From positions 18,227 to 82,226 of the forward strand of contig NZ_BAACAP010000209.1 in the NCBI RefSeq assembly GCF_045865695.1: 64,000 nt of DNA, in the 5' to 3' direction. This DNA is from Scytonema sp045865695. GTDB lineage: Bacteria; Cyanobacteriota; Cyanobacteriia; Cyanobacteriales; Nostocaceae. A program made the position numbers and the translations under genes. How positions within the stretch are numbered: position 1 is the first letter of the stretch; every line of letters starts with the position of its first letter. Positions 42,773 to 51,754 of this stretch are shown in pieces. The notes under the pieces are model-generated. The model worked only from the letters and a program-made list of their open reading frames with translations, made no database searches and was not told where the DNA came from.

Positions 42773-42982
42773 ATGGAAATTAGTGCTCGTAATGCTTTCA
42801 AAGGCACTGTCAAAAAAATTATTACTGGAGCTGTCAATGACGAGGTAGAGTTAGAAATTGCACCAGGAGTAGAGATAACTGCAATTATCACAAAAACTTC
42901 AGCAGAAGCGCTAGGACTCCAAGAAGGAAAACAAGCTTACGCTATCATTAAAGCTTCAGATGTGATAATTTCTATTGATTAG
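42773..42982 (+). CDS. Molbindin (Mop/TOBE-domain molybdate-binding protein)
   Basis: 69 residues from the ATG at 42773 (AGGGAG ribosome-binding site); a longer frame from 42728 adds a non-conserved tail. The sequence MEISARNAFKGTVKKIITGA, then NDEVELEIAPGVEITAIIT and the AYAIIKASDVIIS ending, is a single Mop/TOBE domain, which binds molybdate or tungstate in oligomers for storage or homeostasis. Its location between iron-uptake modules, near two ModA-like proteins, is unusual. Confidence 0.9.
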   Translation: MEISARNAFKGTVKKIITGAVNDEVELEIAPGVEITAIITKTSAEALGLQEGKQAYAIIKASDVIISID

Positions 42983-43217
42983 GTAACTGTTTTGTACTGT
43001 CAAGCTTGGCTAATACGGAATGGAGGTTTAAAGCTAACTTTACACCAGTGTAGTAGCTGAAAAAGATATCTGCTTGATGTGTTGCGGCGATCGAGCAGGC
43101 AAATTTATTTTTTCCTTTTGGCATTGATAATGCCAAATAGCTGACTGCTTTTGCATTAGGCAGACAAATCAATATCCTCACTTTATCAGAGTCAGTGGCT
43201 GTTGGATTGGGTAGCAA
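42975..43217 (-). pseudogene. Probable fragment of a ModA-like gene
   Basis: The minus strand reads DKVRILICLPNAKAVSYLAL and HQADIFFSYYTGVKLALN, which recalls the ModA-like segment ADIYLVYYTSAL of the two intact copies. It has neither signal peptide nor N-terminal lobe. The family call is tentative. Confidence 0.35.
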
Positions 43218-43220
43218 ACT

Positions 43221-43424
43221 GTGTGGACCAAAGCTGCGACAACGGCTTGCGTGGTAGTTCTGGCTAGTAGTGCGGTGGCGATCGCCGGACCAATTAGCTT
43301 TGTTGATTTAGTCGTTCCCCATTTGACTAGGGGAATCATAGGTGTCGATTATCGCTGGATTTTACCCGGTGCTGCTGTATTAGGAGCAGCAATGTTAATG
43401 TGGGCATATGGCTTGCCGACCTAG
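43221..43424 (+). pseudogene. Fragment of an iron-siderophore ABC permease (FecCD family)
   Basis: Encodes about 65 residues matching the conserved centre of FecCD permeases: VAIAGPISFVDLVVPHLTRG followed by IGVDYRWILPGAAVLGA. A stop codon directly precedes it and it ends soon after, so a full 10-helix permease is not made. It suggests the locus once encoded a transporter for the SBPs. Confidence 0.75.
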
Positions 43425-43459
43425 GTCGGTGCTTTTTAGCTAGAAACGAATCGCACTTC

Positions 43460-44119
43460 TTAACCTGTCACGAATGAGGCACTGGCCTTTTGTTTAAAAA
43501 ACTCTTCTTGGTTTAGAAAAGCAACTTTAAGGACTCGTCGAGACTGGGGTGCATCTGACGCAACAGGGGTTACAGTGTGCCAAGAGTTTTCCGATCGTAC
43601 TAAGATGACCGAAGTATTGAGTAGTGGTGGAATTTCCTGAAAAACCGAGTCAGCACGATCGTCTTTCAAAATGCGTAAACAGCCTCCCCAGTTAGTATCC
43701 CATTCTTGATTGAAATAGAATAATTGCACCATACTAATGGAAGAAGCATCGGGATGGGGATTGATAGAGTCTTCTGGATCGAAACGAAAGAAGTAGATGT
43801 ACATCAAATCGTCCATCAGATTCAAGCCTGTCAATTCCCCAAGAGCTGCTCTATAGACACTAGTACGTAAGTCGTCCACTAGCTCCTGCCAACAGTTGTT
43901 TAGTTTATATGGTGACTCGATAACATCTTTAGTCTCATCAATGATGACTCGACGTGGAAAAATTGATCTCTCACCTATTTGGAATCGCTCTAAACCTTCT
44001 TGAGGATAGCTATTGGCTAATTCAAGACAATATTTCTCAGGAAATAAGTTTTCTAAAAATGCCCAACGATAAGGAATCTCTTGCATTCTTGCTTGAGTAA
44101 TAGCGTTAAAATCCAGCAT
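43460..44119 (-). CDS. Small 2OG-Fe(II) oxygenase-like protein (module F)
   Basis: 219 residues. Triad H122-P-D124, H181 (NSWHTVTP) and R194. N-terminus MLDFNAITQARMQEIPYRW. Close to the module C copy, with the same HPD motif, MYIYFF segment and KVAFL end, and with a longer C-terminal tail. Last gene of module F, about 50 bases after the SBP gene. Confidence 0.85.
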   Translation of the reverse strand: MLDFNAITQARMQEIPYRWAFLENLFPEKYCLELANSYPQEGLERFQIGERSIFPRRVIIDETKDVIESPYKLNNCWQELVDDLRTSVYRAALGELTGLNLMDDLMYIYFFRFDPEDSINPHPDASSISMVQLFYFNQEWDTNWGGCLRILKDDRADSVFQEIPPLLNTSVILVRSENSWHTVTPVASDAPQSRRVLKVAFLNQEEFFKQKASASFVTG

Positions 44120-44169
44120 GATATAAGTAGGTCGTCCATTGAAGAAATATCTTGGTTACAAAAATGCTC

Positions 44170-45159
44170 TTATGAGTTAAGCAAGTATTTAAAAAGGTCG
44201 TCAAGTACGCGATTAGCAGCTTTTGGACCATTACCTACCCAGTAAACTCCGACTTCATGAACTTTACCTTGCTGAACCGACTTTAACCTGGACCAAAAAG
44301 GTATAGCTTGGAGTCCCTTAAAAGCAGTTTGGTGTTCTTCCATAGTTCCAAAATATGAACGAGTTACAAAAATGATATTTGCATCTATAATATCTAAGCG
44401 TTCCCAAGAAATCGTAGAAAGACCAAGTTTACCAAGCATCAAAGGGCTGGGAGCAGATTTCACAGTAATACCAGCCGACTCTAAAATTCCTTTTGAGAAA
44501 CTATTTTTTTCCCAACTAAACACTCGACAATTTTCGCTATAAGGACCAATAACCGAAATCGGAGTTTTGGAAAGTCGATCGCTACCAGTAGCCTTAAATT
44601 TCTGTAAACGCGAATGATAATTAGCCAGTACCTTCTGAGCTATCTCAGTTTTGTTAAGTGCTTCAGCCACCTGCATAAAATGGTCTTTCCAATCCCGAGC
44701 ACTTTTAATGCCAATTAGTACTGTCGGCGCGATATGTGACAACAACGGGTAGATGTCCTTTTGCAGTTCAAACCAACCCAAAATTAAGTCTGGTTTGAGG
44801 GCTAGGACTTTTTCAATATTGGTCGGCAAGTAGTCCACATCTACAACGCCCTGGCTTTGACTTGGGGCAAGTTGTAATAGGGAAACCCATTTTTTGAGTG
44901 GTGCTCCAATCGGTTTGACTCCAACAGCTATGGCATCTTCCCACACAAAGCCATGCAGGATGACTACTCGTTCGGGGTGGACAGGAACTAGAGTTTTACC
45001 CGCCGAGTGCTGAACTACCCGTACAGTAGTGTTTGCAGTCGCTTTTGAAAAACTCCTGACGCTACTTGTAACAGAGTAGTGAATCTCTTTGCTGCAAGCC
45101 AACAGCATTAGGAACACTAACAGTCCACCTATTAAAGCCAATTGCAGAATACGACGCAC
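44170..45159 (-). CDS. FecB-type iron-siderophore binding lipoprotein (module F)
   Basis: 329 residues, GTG start 3 bases after the receptor stop. Lipobox FLMLLACSK. Mature features: SAGKTLVPVHPERVVILHGFVWEDAI, NIEKVLALKPDLILGWF, YPLLSHIAPTVLIGIK and VHEVGVYWVGNGPKAANRVLDDL. Pairs with the module C SBP. It would still be translated even though the receptor gene upstream is frameshifted. Confidence 0.93.
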   Translation of the reverse strand: MRRILQLALIGGLLVFLMLLACSKEIHYSVTSSVRSFSKATANTTVRVVQHSAGKTLVPVHPERVVILHGFVWEDAIAVGVKPIGAPLKKWVSLLQLAPSQSQGVVDVDYLPTNIEKVLALKPDLILGWFELQKDIYPLLSHIAPTVLIGIKSARDWKDHFMQVAEALNKTEIAQKVLANYHSRLQKFKATGSDRLSKTPISVIGPYSENCRVFSWEKNSFSKGILESAGITVKSAPSPLMLGKLGLSTISWERLDIIDANIIFVTRSYFGTMEEHQTAFKGLQAIPFWSRLKSVQQGKVHEVGVYWVGNGPKAANRVLDDLFKYLLNS

Positions 45160-45162
45160 TGC

Positions 45163-47893
45163 TTAAATCTCCCAACTGATATTCAAAACTGCCTCAAAAG
45201 GATTGCCTGGATTAACTCGCGCCCGATTGAGAGCCGCATCGTAATAAAGAGTGTTAAATAGATTCTGGAGGTTAAGCTGTACGCGTAGGTTGTTTTGTCG
45301 GTAGTAGATAGCAGCATCGGTACGGACATAATTCGGTAATATAAAGGTGTTTGCATTGTCACCTTCGCGATCGCCCACATAAAATACACCAAGACCAAAC
45401 CCTAACCCTTGCAAAGATCCTTGAGGGATAGTGTAGGTTGTCCACAGACTCGCGGTATGTTCCGGGGAGTTACTAATGAAGTTCCCACTAAAGGTTCTGT
45501 CACTGGTAATGCGGGGATCGGTATAAATATAGGAAGCAACGATCTTCCAATTGGGTGCTAATTCTCCTATAGAAATCAATTCAACCCCCCGAATCCTCTG
45601 CTCCCCAGTTTGAATGTTGAAGCCAGGGTTATTAGGATCGGATGTTGTTACATTAGTTTGGGTTAAGTCATATAAAGCCAATGTTGTAGACAACTGGCTA
45701 TTGAAAAGGTCAATTTTTACACCTACTTCGTACTGAGTTCCACGACTCGGTACAAAAGGATTGCCACGTACATCATTACCAATTACCTGCTCAAAAGAGC
45801 GGCTGTAACTAGCATAGAAGGAGGTGTTTTTGAGCGGCTGATAAACGATACCCACTCGTGGACTGAATGCATCATCAGACTGAGTAGTTTTTACTCCATT
45901 AATCCGGTTTCGAGAGTCAAAGTCCAACCAATCAAAACGACCTCCAAGAACTAGCTTGAGATTATCAGTAAGCGTTATTTGGTCTTGAAAATACAACCCA
46001 AAGGTATTGTTTATCCTTTGTGTTTGAGTTGTACCCGTTCTGCGACCCAGAGGTGAGCCATACACAGGATTGAATACATCAATAGGTGCGCGAGCAAAAG
46101 TACTATTGTTTAGATCGAAAGTCTCCCTGTACCAATCAAAACCAATTAACAGTTTGTGCTCAATATTACCAGTCTTTAATTGACCTACCAAATTGGTATC
46201 AATAATGTAGCCGTTCAAAACATTGCTATCAAAGACTGTAAGGCGGTTAAGCCTTCGATTATCGGATTGCAACCCGGTACCAATTGTGACGTCTTGCTGT
46301 AAGATGCTAACATAACCAAATTGGAAAGCGTTGTGTAACACCCAGTTATCATTGAAACGATGCTCTAAATTGTAGCCAATTCTACTTACCTCACGATAAC
46401 TGCTATCACTTGAAGGCTCTCCTATATTGCGTGCGACTGCGTGGAATCTTCCCATTAGGGTTAAATAAAACAGTCCCCACAGCTGGCTGACCTGATATAA
46501 AGGCATCGCCATTCGGTTTCTGAACGTTTTGATACTCCCCATCCACTGTCAGGCTGGTACTCTTACCAAGAAGCAAGGTGAACGCTGGTGCTACAAAATA
46601 ACGCTCCTGATGTAGGAAATCGGCAAAGCTGTTTGTATTTAAGTATGAAGCATTCAGTCGATACAATAAAGTTCGCTTCTCATTCAATGGACCAGACAAG
46701 TCAATTGAAGGTTGATAGAAATCATAGCTACCAATACGCATTTGGGCGAAGTAGTACGGAGCTTGTAGTGGTTGTTTTGTCACTCGATTAACAACACCAC
46801 CGGGAACAATCTGTCCGTATAGTACTGAAGCAGGTCCGCGCAAAACCTCCAATCGTTCTGTGTTGGAGATGTCAGTCGCAAAACTTGAGGTTACGTCTCT
46901 TATGCCATTGCGAAGGCTCAAGGAAGTCCTGAAGCCTCTTATTTTAGGATCGTCAAAATTTTGAGAGTTAAACAAGGCTGGTCCAATGCCAACTGTTCGC
47001 AGCACATCTCCCTGGCTCTTTGCTCCCAAATCATCTATAACTGCCCTTGGAATGACTTGAACCGAGGCGGGAATATCCCGCAGTGGCGTATCAGTTTTGG
47101 TTGCCGAACTTGTGTTAGAAACTCGGTAGCCTGTTTCAGGAGGAGCACTCACCTCTAACTCAATTGGTGAGTGCTCCTCCTGGGCTGGCTTTGGTTTTTC
47201 CTGTGGCGTAGTTTGTTGTTGTGTTGGTGGAGTCGTTTCTGGGGATGTTGGTGCTGTTTGCTGTGTGGTCGCAGTAGGAGTCACCCTAAACACCAAACCC
47301 TCAGTCGGACTATCAAACAACTCCACTGTTGGAACTCCCGTCTCACCCGTGATTGTCAACTGAATACTATTGGCATCAATCTGTGTGGCTGTTACCTCAG
47401 CAATTCCTGCTACTGGCTTTTCTCGTTGGAACGTATCTCCACTTTGCAACTGTAACCGTGCATTAGGGATATCAGCGACATAGGAATTCCCTTCAGTTCT
47501 CGCAGAAACCTGTAGCTGTTCACTTTTTACCGATATCTCTAAGATGACATCCAAACCTTTATCAGTGCTATTTACCTTCACACCTGTGACTGGCACAACT
47601 TCTGTTGTTCCTGTTGTAGGCGATTGTACTAGTACATTGGCACTCATAAAAGGATGTTCTACCTCACTCAACCGGGGGATCTCTCTGACGGACTGTGATG
47701 TTAAAACTGTTGTTAATATGGGCAAGGATTGCTCAGATCTGATATTTGAATTTGGAGTCTGTTGTCCCAGAACTGGAGTTGTGATTGCAAATAAAGAACT
47801 TATCAGCAATAGACATTGCTGAGAAAAAGTAGATATTCTCGATTGGCTCAACTCTAGTTCCTCACAATACACTAGTAAAGAAACACCTACCAT
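45163..47893 (-). pseudogene. TonB-dependent siderophore receptor with AMIN domain, frameshifted (module F)
   Basis: The receptor is split into two overlapping frames. The first (46406-47893) carries signal peptide, AMIN domain (GVKVNSTDKGLDVILEI to VELFDSPTEG), TonB-box-like IELEVSA, plug and the first barrel strands, then ends NGKIPRSRTQYRRAFK. The second (45163-46542) continues the barrel to LNISWEI. The break is at 46428-46435, where TGCG occurs twice in a row. Removing one copy restores PRSRNIGEPS, as in the paralogues, and gives one frame of 908 residues. The start is uncertain: ATG at 47893 or TTG at 47851, the latter nearer the signal peptide. Direct repeats of CCATAGTGGAAATCA lie at the 5' end (47890 and 47907). 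Confidence 0.88.
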
Positions 47894-48285
47894 AGTGGAA
47901 ATCAGACCATAGTGGAAATCACAGACAGTGGGTAACCTTAGGACTAATTACCCCGACTCAAAAACGCTGACAAGTTTACTTCACGAGGAATATAACTTGA
48001 ATAAAGGTAGGAGCAATAATTAGGTTGTCAAAATCTTACCAGGCTTCCATGTATTGAACCAACTTTTTTGGTAATCAAATGCTGACAAAAGAATTTTGGG
48101 CGTTGTCGGCGATGGGTTTTGAGCAATCCAGATTCTTTCAAGTACAAAAACAGTATATTTAGTAACTTTTGTTCCATGCGACCTGTAAGTAAACGAATGC
48201 GGAACTTAGAAAGGATGGAATAGTCAAAACCGGGGTTGGTTAATGGCTTTAGACCAGGTTTGGCGATCGCACACATTCGGTTTCT
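47894..48285. other. Upstream region of TBDR F
   Basis: No convincing gene; an 82-codon minus-strand frame at 48028-48276 has no recognisable content. It contains the palindromic motif at 48056-48074. Confidence 0.5.
48056..48074. promoter_or_regulatory. Palindromic uptake-gene motif before TBDR F
   Basis: GAACCAACTTTTTTGGTAA: right arm perfect, left arm 6 of 7 with the first base also changed, 163 bp upstream of the receptor ATG. Confidence 0.6.
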
Positions 48286-48954
48286 TCAAAGACTAAAGAA
48301 AGCAATCTGTGCAGCCAATCGGCATGATGGTGCTTCTTGTGTTACCGTATTAACCATATGCCAAGAATTGTCCGCACGCACAAAGACGACTGAACAGGCG
48401 CTCAGTGGTAATATTTCTTGATAAATTGATTCTGGTTGTTGTGAGTGGAGAATTTGCAAACAACCTCCCCAAGCGCTAGACCAATGTTCGTTCAGAAACA
48501 GTAGATGCGTCAGGATTTTCGATGGTTGGTCTGTATGAGGAAGAATGTAGTGTCCTGGATGATACTGACGTAGCGCTATCACTTTTACACAATTGCTCAG
48601 TTGTAACCCAGATAACTCCTCCATCGTTTCTATATACTCAGGTTGCCATAATTCTACAATCAATTTTTGCCAGATGGGACTGAGGTTATCGATATCAGAA
48701 GTAACTTCTTTAGACTCAATTCGACGAAGCCAGTGGTCACTCAGTTGCTGCATTTTAGCAATATCTTCATCGTTAGCAATCAATCGCCGCCACAAAAAAC
48801 AATGGTCATTCCCAGTGGATTCCCGAAATTCATGCTGCGGAAAGCTTTTAGCAAGTTCAGCACTGGTTTCTTCTGACAGCAACTTCTCAATAAAAGTATG
48901 ACGGTAAGGAAATTCTTGCATAGTAGCAGTGCGAATGGCACTTAAATTCAGCAT
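48286..48954 (-). CDS. Small 2OG-Fe(II) oxygenase-like protein, orphan copy
   Basis: 222 residues. Triad H140-T-D142, H199 (NSWHMVNT) and R212. N-terminus MLNLSAIRTATMQEFPYRH. It differs from the others in NT instead of TP after the distal His and in ALRQYHPG before the triad. It is the eighth copy and the only full one without an adjacent SBP. It lies upstream of frameshifted receptor F with a 390-base gap containing that receptor's operator, so it has its own transcription or belongs to a lost module. Confidence 0.82.
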   Translation of the reverse strand: MLNLSAIRTATMQEFPYRHTFIEKLLSEETSAELAKSFPQHEFRESTGNDHCFLWRRLIANDEDIAKMQQLSDHWLRRIESKEVTSDIDNLSPIWQKLIVELWQPEYIETMEELSGLQLSNCVKVIALRQYHPGHYILPHTDQPSKILTHLLFLNEHWSSAWGGCLQILHSQQPESIYQEILPLSACSVVFVRADNSWHMVNTVTQEAPSCRLAAQIAFFSL

Positions 48955-49213
48955 GACCTACTCCTACACGGTTATTTGGCGGTAATTAAATATTTAGGTC
49001 GCCACCTCAGATGATGTCAATATCATTTTGATAGCGATCGCTACGATTCTACGAAATTGTGTACTTAGCAAAATTAGATAACTCCTTACAAAGAGTGTTG
49101 TTCATTTCAACACTCAGCTTATAACCGTGCAAAGTATAGTATTATGAGAAGTCTTAACAGTTGCATTGCTAGACGGGGCGCTACTATTGTAGAAGATTTG
49201 GTTAGGGAAAACT

Positions 49214-49423
49214 ATGGAAACTAAACTTGTCAAAGATATGACTGTTGATGAACTCAAAGCGTTAATAGCTTCTGTTGTCGATGAGCGGTTACGCAGTCAG
49301 GAACAATCGGGAGAAAAACGCTCTTTACAAGAGATTTTTGACTCAATCGATCGTCATATGTGGACTCCACCACCAGGTGCAAAAACATCGCTCGAACTTC
49401 TACGTGAGGATAGAGACAGATGA
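49214..49423 (+). CDS. Putative antitoxin of a VapBC-type pair
   Basis: 69 residues, acidic, helical (METKLVKDMTVDELKALIAS). It overlaps the PIN-domain gene by 4 bases (ATGA), the usual arrangement of a type II toxin-antitoxin pair. The N-terminal half fits a small DNA-binding or helical antitoxin and the C-terminal half would wrap the toxin. No known family motif is seen; the call rests mainly on context. Confidence 0.75.
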   Translation: METKLVKDMTVDELKALIASVVDERLRSQEQSGEKRSLQEIFDSIDRHMWTPPPGAKTSLELLREDRDR

Positions 49424-49791
49424 CGGCAATTTATGTAGTGGATACCAGTGTAGTTATTCAACGTTTCATCAGAGAAACATATACACCACAAGCAAGGGTG
49501 TTATTGGCACAAATGAATCAAGGGTATCAACTACGCGTGCCTGAGTTTTGCCTACTAGAGTGCGCGAATGTGTTTTGGAAACAGGTGCGCTTTCAGGGAA
49601 TGTCACAGGTAGAAGCCGAGCAGCTACTCATTGAGCTTTTGGCTTTACCATTTCAGATTATGCCAGTAGGCAACTTACTACCGCGTGCTTTACAAATTGG
49701 TCTTTCCTACCAATTAGCTGTTTACGAGTCATTTTACATTGCCTTAGCAAAAAGTCTTAGTTGCCCGTTAATTACTGTAGATCAAAGGTAA
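49420..49791 (+). CDS. PIN-domain toxin (VapC-like), truncated by a nonsense codon
   Basis: 123 residues of a PIN-domain ribonuclease. Acidic residues of the active site are seen: the D of YVVDTSV, the E of LLECANVFWK and the D of LITVDQR; the third position is YESFYIALA, with E where many VapCs have D. A TAA follows DQR, but the same frame continues for 18 codons (AQAATASNVVIKPIADFV) to a second stop at 49848, and this tail looks like the normal VapC end. One base change (TTA to TAA) would explain it. The truncation may weaken or inactivate the toxin. Confidence 0.8.
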   Translation: MTAIYVVDTSVVIQRFIRETYTPQARVLLAQMNQGYQLRVPEFCLLECANVFWKQVRFQGMSQVEAEQLLIELLALPFQIMPVGNLLPRALQIGLSYQLAVYESFYIALAKSLSCPLITVDQR

Positions 49792-50075
49792 GCCCAAGCT
49801 GCAACGGCTAGCAATGTAGTTATTAAACCGATCGCTGATTTTGTGTAAACGAGTGCGATCGCTTCCAAGTGATTTGTTGTGGCGATCGCGCAAAAGTTGG
49901 CACGTTAACCTCTGATTGGAAAGAGTTTTTACCTTTTACCCTAGAAAGCTGGTAGAAGTTAGTAGAAAAATTAGGAACTAACTATGATTACTTTGAGCTA
50001 TTTTGTGAAAAATTATAAATTAATCCCAAAATCAGCATAATTTGCAGAAATTTCCTTTTTTTTGCTAGCTTGTTA

Positions 50076-50750
50076 CTACAAATCATCTTTCCAAAAAGCA
50101 ATTTGTAAAGTGAGTCGGGGTTGTGTTGCATCTGCTGAAACTGGAGTTACCATGTGCCAAGAATTGTCCGAACGTATAATGGCAACTGAGTAATTAATCA
50201 GGGGAGGAATCTCTTGAAAGACAAAATCTGGTTGATTGCCTTTAAGAATGCGAAAATAGCCTCCCCAATTCATAGACCATTGAGAATTAAAAAATAACAG
50301 ATGAGTCAAGGATTTAGAAGGATGGTCGGTATGGGGAGCAAATGTATTGCCTGAATTATAGCGACGGAAACTAATTGTCAGAGTATGGTTTTTCAAATTC
50401 AATCCTGTCTGTTTTTCCATTGCAATTCGATAAGCAGGGTTCCAAATTTCTTCAATCAACCTCTGCCATACTTGATCTAACTTCTCGATTTCATGGGTTA
50501 AATGACCATCTTTGATTAACTTCCGCCAGTAGTCACTTCGGTTGTTTAATTTCGCTATTTCTTCTTGACGTACAATATTTGGTCGTAAATAAAGACTAGC
50601 TTCTGAATGGTCTACTTGATAAAAACTGTCTTGAGGATAGTTGTTAGCCAAGTTCCACCTCTGTGCTTCTGGTATCAAATTTTCAAATAATATCCACTGG
50701 AAAGGAACTTCTTGTACTACTGCTTCTTCAATAGCATCCAAATTCAACAC
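50076..50750 (-). CDS. Small 2OG-Fe(II) oxygenase-like protein (module G)
   Basis: 224 residues, GTG start. Triad H140-T-D142, H199 (NSWHMVTP) and R212. N-terminus (M)LNLDAIEEAVVQEVPFQW. Core FFNSQWSMNWGGYFRIL. It follows the SBP by 11 bases. Similar to the copies of modules A and D. Confidence 0.85.
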   Translation of the reverse strand: MLNLDAIEEAVVQEVPFQWILFENLIPEAQRWNLANNYPQDSFYQVDHSEASLYLRPNIVRQEEIAKLNNRSDYWRKLIKDGHLTHEIEKLDQVWQRLIEEIWNPAYRIAMEKQTGLNLKNHTLTISFRRYNSGNTFAPHTDHPSKSLTHLLFFNSQWSMNWGGYFRILKGNQPDFVFQEIPPLINYSVAIIRSDNSWHMVTPVSADATQPRLTLQIAFWKDDL

Positions 50751-50761
50751 AGTTAACTCCT

Positions 50762-51754
50762 TTACTCACTAGCTACAAACTGAAAAAGATCGTCAATGAC
50801 ATATTGCGCTGACACAGGACTATAACCAAGCCAATAAACTCCTACCACATGAGCCTTGTTGTACTGAACTGCTTTTAACTTTGACCAAAGTGGCTGTGCT
50901 TGCAATTGCTGGAGCGCCTTTTGGGAATTAATATTGCTGCGATCGCTTGCTTGAACTACAAACAATACATCCCCATCTGCTTCTGACAATAGTTCTTGTG
51001 ATATTGAGTATCTAATACGGGTTCCACCTTTTTTTAGAATGGTACTGGTATCTAGGTTTTGTGATGGCGGGCGAGTTAAACCTGCATCTTTTAAGATCGC
51101 ACCAATAAACCCATTTGTGCCGTATAAACTAATATCTTGTGAACTGACACTTAAGACCGATACTTGAATTTTTTGTAAACGTTCTTTCATTTGAGTTTTA
51201 AACTTGGCTAGGCGTATATAATAATGTTTCATCATTTGCTTTGCCTGCTCACTCTTATTCAAGACTTCAGCGCATTGTTCAAAGGTCAGTTTCCAAGTGT
51301 CGCTACTGCGATACTCAATTAGGACAGTCGGTGCAATGTGGGCTAACAAAGGGTAGATGTCTCGATCGAAACTACTAGCCAAAATTAGATCGGGCTTGAG
51401 GCGGAGAATTTTTTCAAAATTAGGAGGAAACCAACCTACATCTTCAATACCTTGGAGTTGCTGTGCAGAAATATTTAACTGATAGAAAGTGGCGCGAGGA
51501 CCACCAATTGGCTTTACTCCCAAAACTAAAGCATCTTCTAAAATAAAGGGATGCAGTGCAACAACCCGTTGAGGATGAACGGGAACTTGGACTTGACTCA
51601 AACTATGCTGGACAACCCGCATTGCTTTGGGTGAAGATGGCATCTCTAATGCTATTACTGGCGATGAAGTTACGAGTGATGAAAAAAAGTAACTGCAAGT
51701 ACACAAGGCGGTCAAAACTTCTAATAATAAAACTTTCAGAGAAATTCTTCTCAT
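50762..51754 (-). CDS. FecB-type iron-siderophore binding lipoprotein (module G)
   Basis: 330 residues from the ATG at 51754, which shares one base with the receptor stop (TGATG), a common coupled arrangement; a frame from 51766 adds four residues. The signal (RRISLKVLLLEVLTALC) has a plausible lipobox LTALC. Mature features: SLSQVQVPVHPQRVVALHPF, NFEKILRLKPDLILAS, YPLLAHIAPTVLIEY and the C-terminal AHVVGVYWLGYSPVSAQYVIDDLF. Probable carrier of the siderophore taken up by receptor G. Confidence 0.92.
   Translation of the reverse strand: MRRISLKVLLLEVLTALCTCSYFFSSLVTSSPVIALEMPSSPKAMRVVQHSLSQVQVPVHPQRVVALHPFILEDALVLGVKPIGGPRATFYQLNISAQQLQGIEDVGWFPPNFEKILRLKPDLILASSFDRDIYPLLAHIAPTVLIEYRSSDTWKLTFEQCAEVLNKSEQAKQMMKHYYIRLAKFKTQMKERLQKIQVSVLSVSSQDISLYGTNGFIGAILKDAGLTRPPSQNLDTSTILKKGGTRIRYSISQELLSEADGDVLFVVQASDRSNINSQKALQQLQAQPLWSKLKAVQYNKAHVVGVYWLGYSPVSAQYVIDDLFQFVASE

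Noticed and set aside
43416..43429. CCGACCTAGGTCGG followed by a short T-run as a terminator
   Set aside because: A spacerless 14-bp palindrome directly at the end of a permease fragment; folding would need to lose central pairs, so support is weak.
48028..48276. Minus-strand frame of 82 codons upstream of receptor F
   Set aside because: No motif, and it covers the operator copy at 48056-48074; more likely chance.
49935..49957. Possible extra copy of the palindromic motif (TTACCC ... GGTAG)
   Set aside because: Arms are too degenerate and it is not upstream of an uptake gene start.
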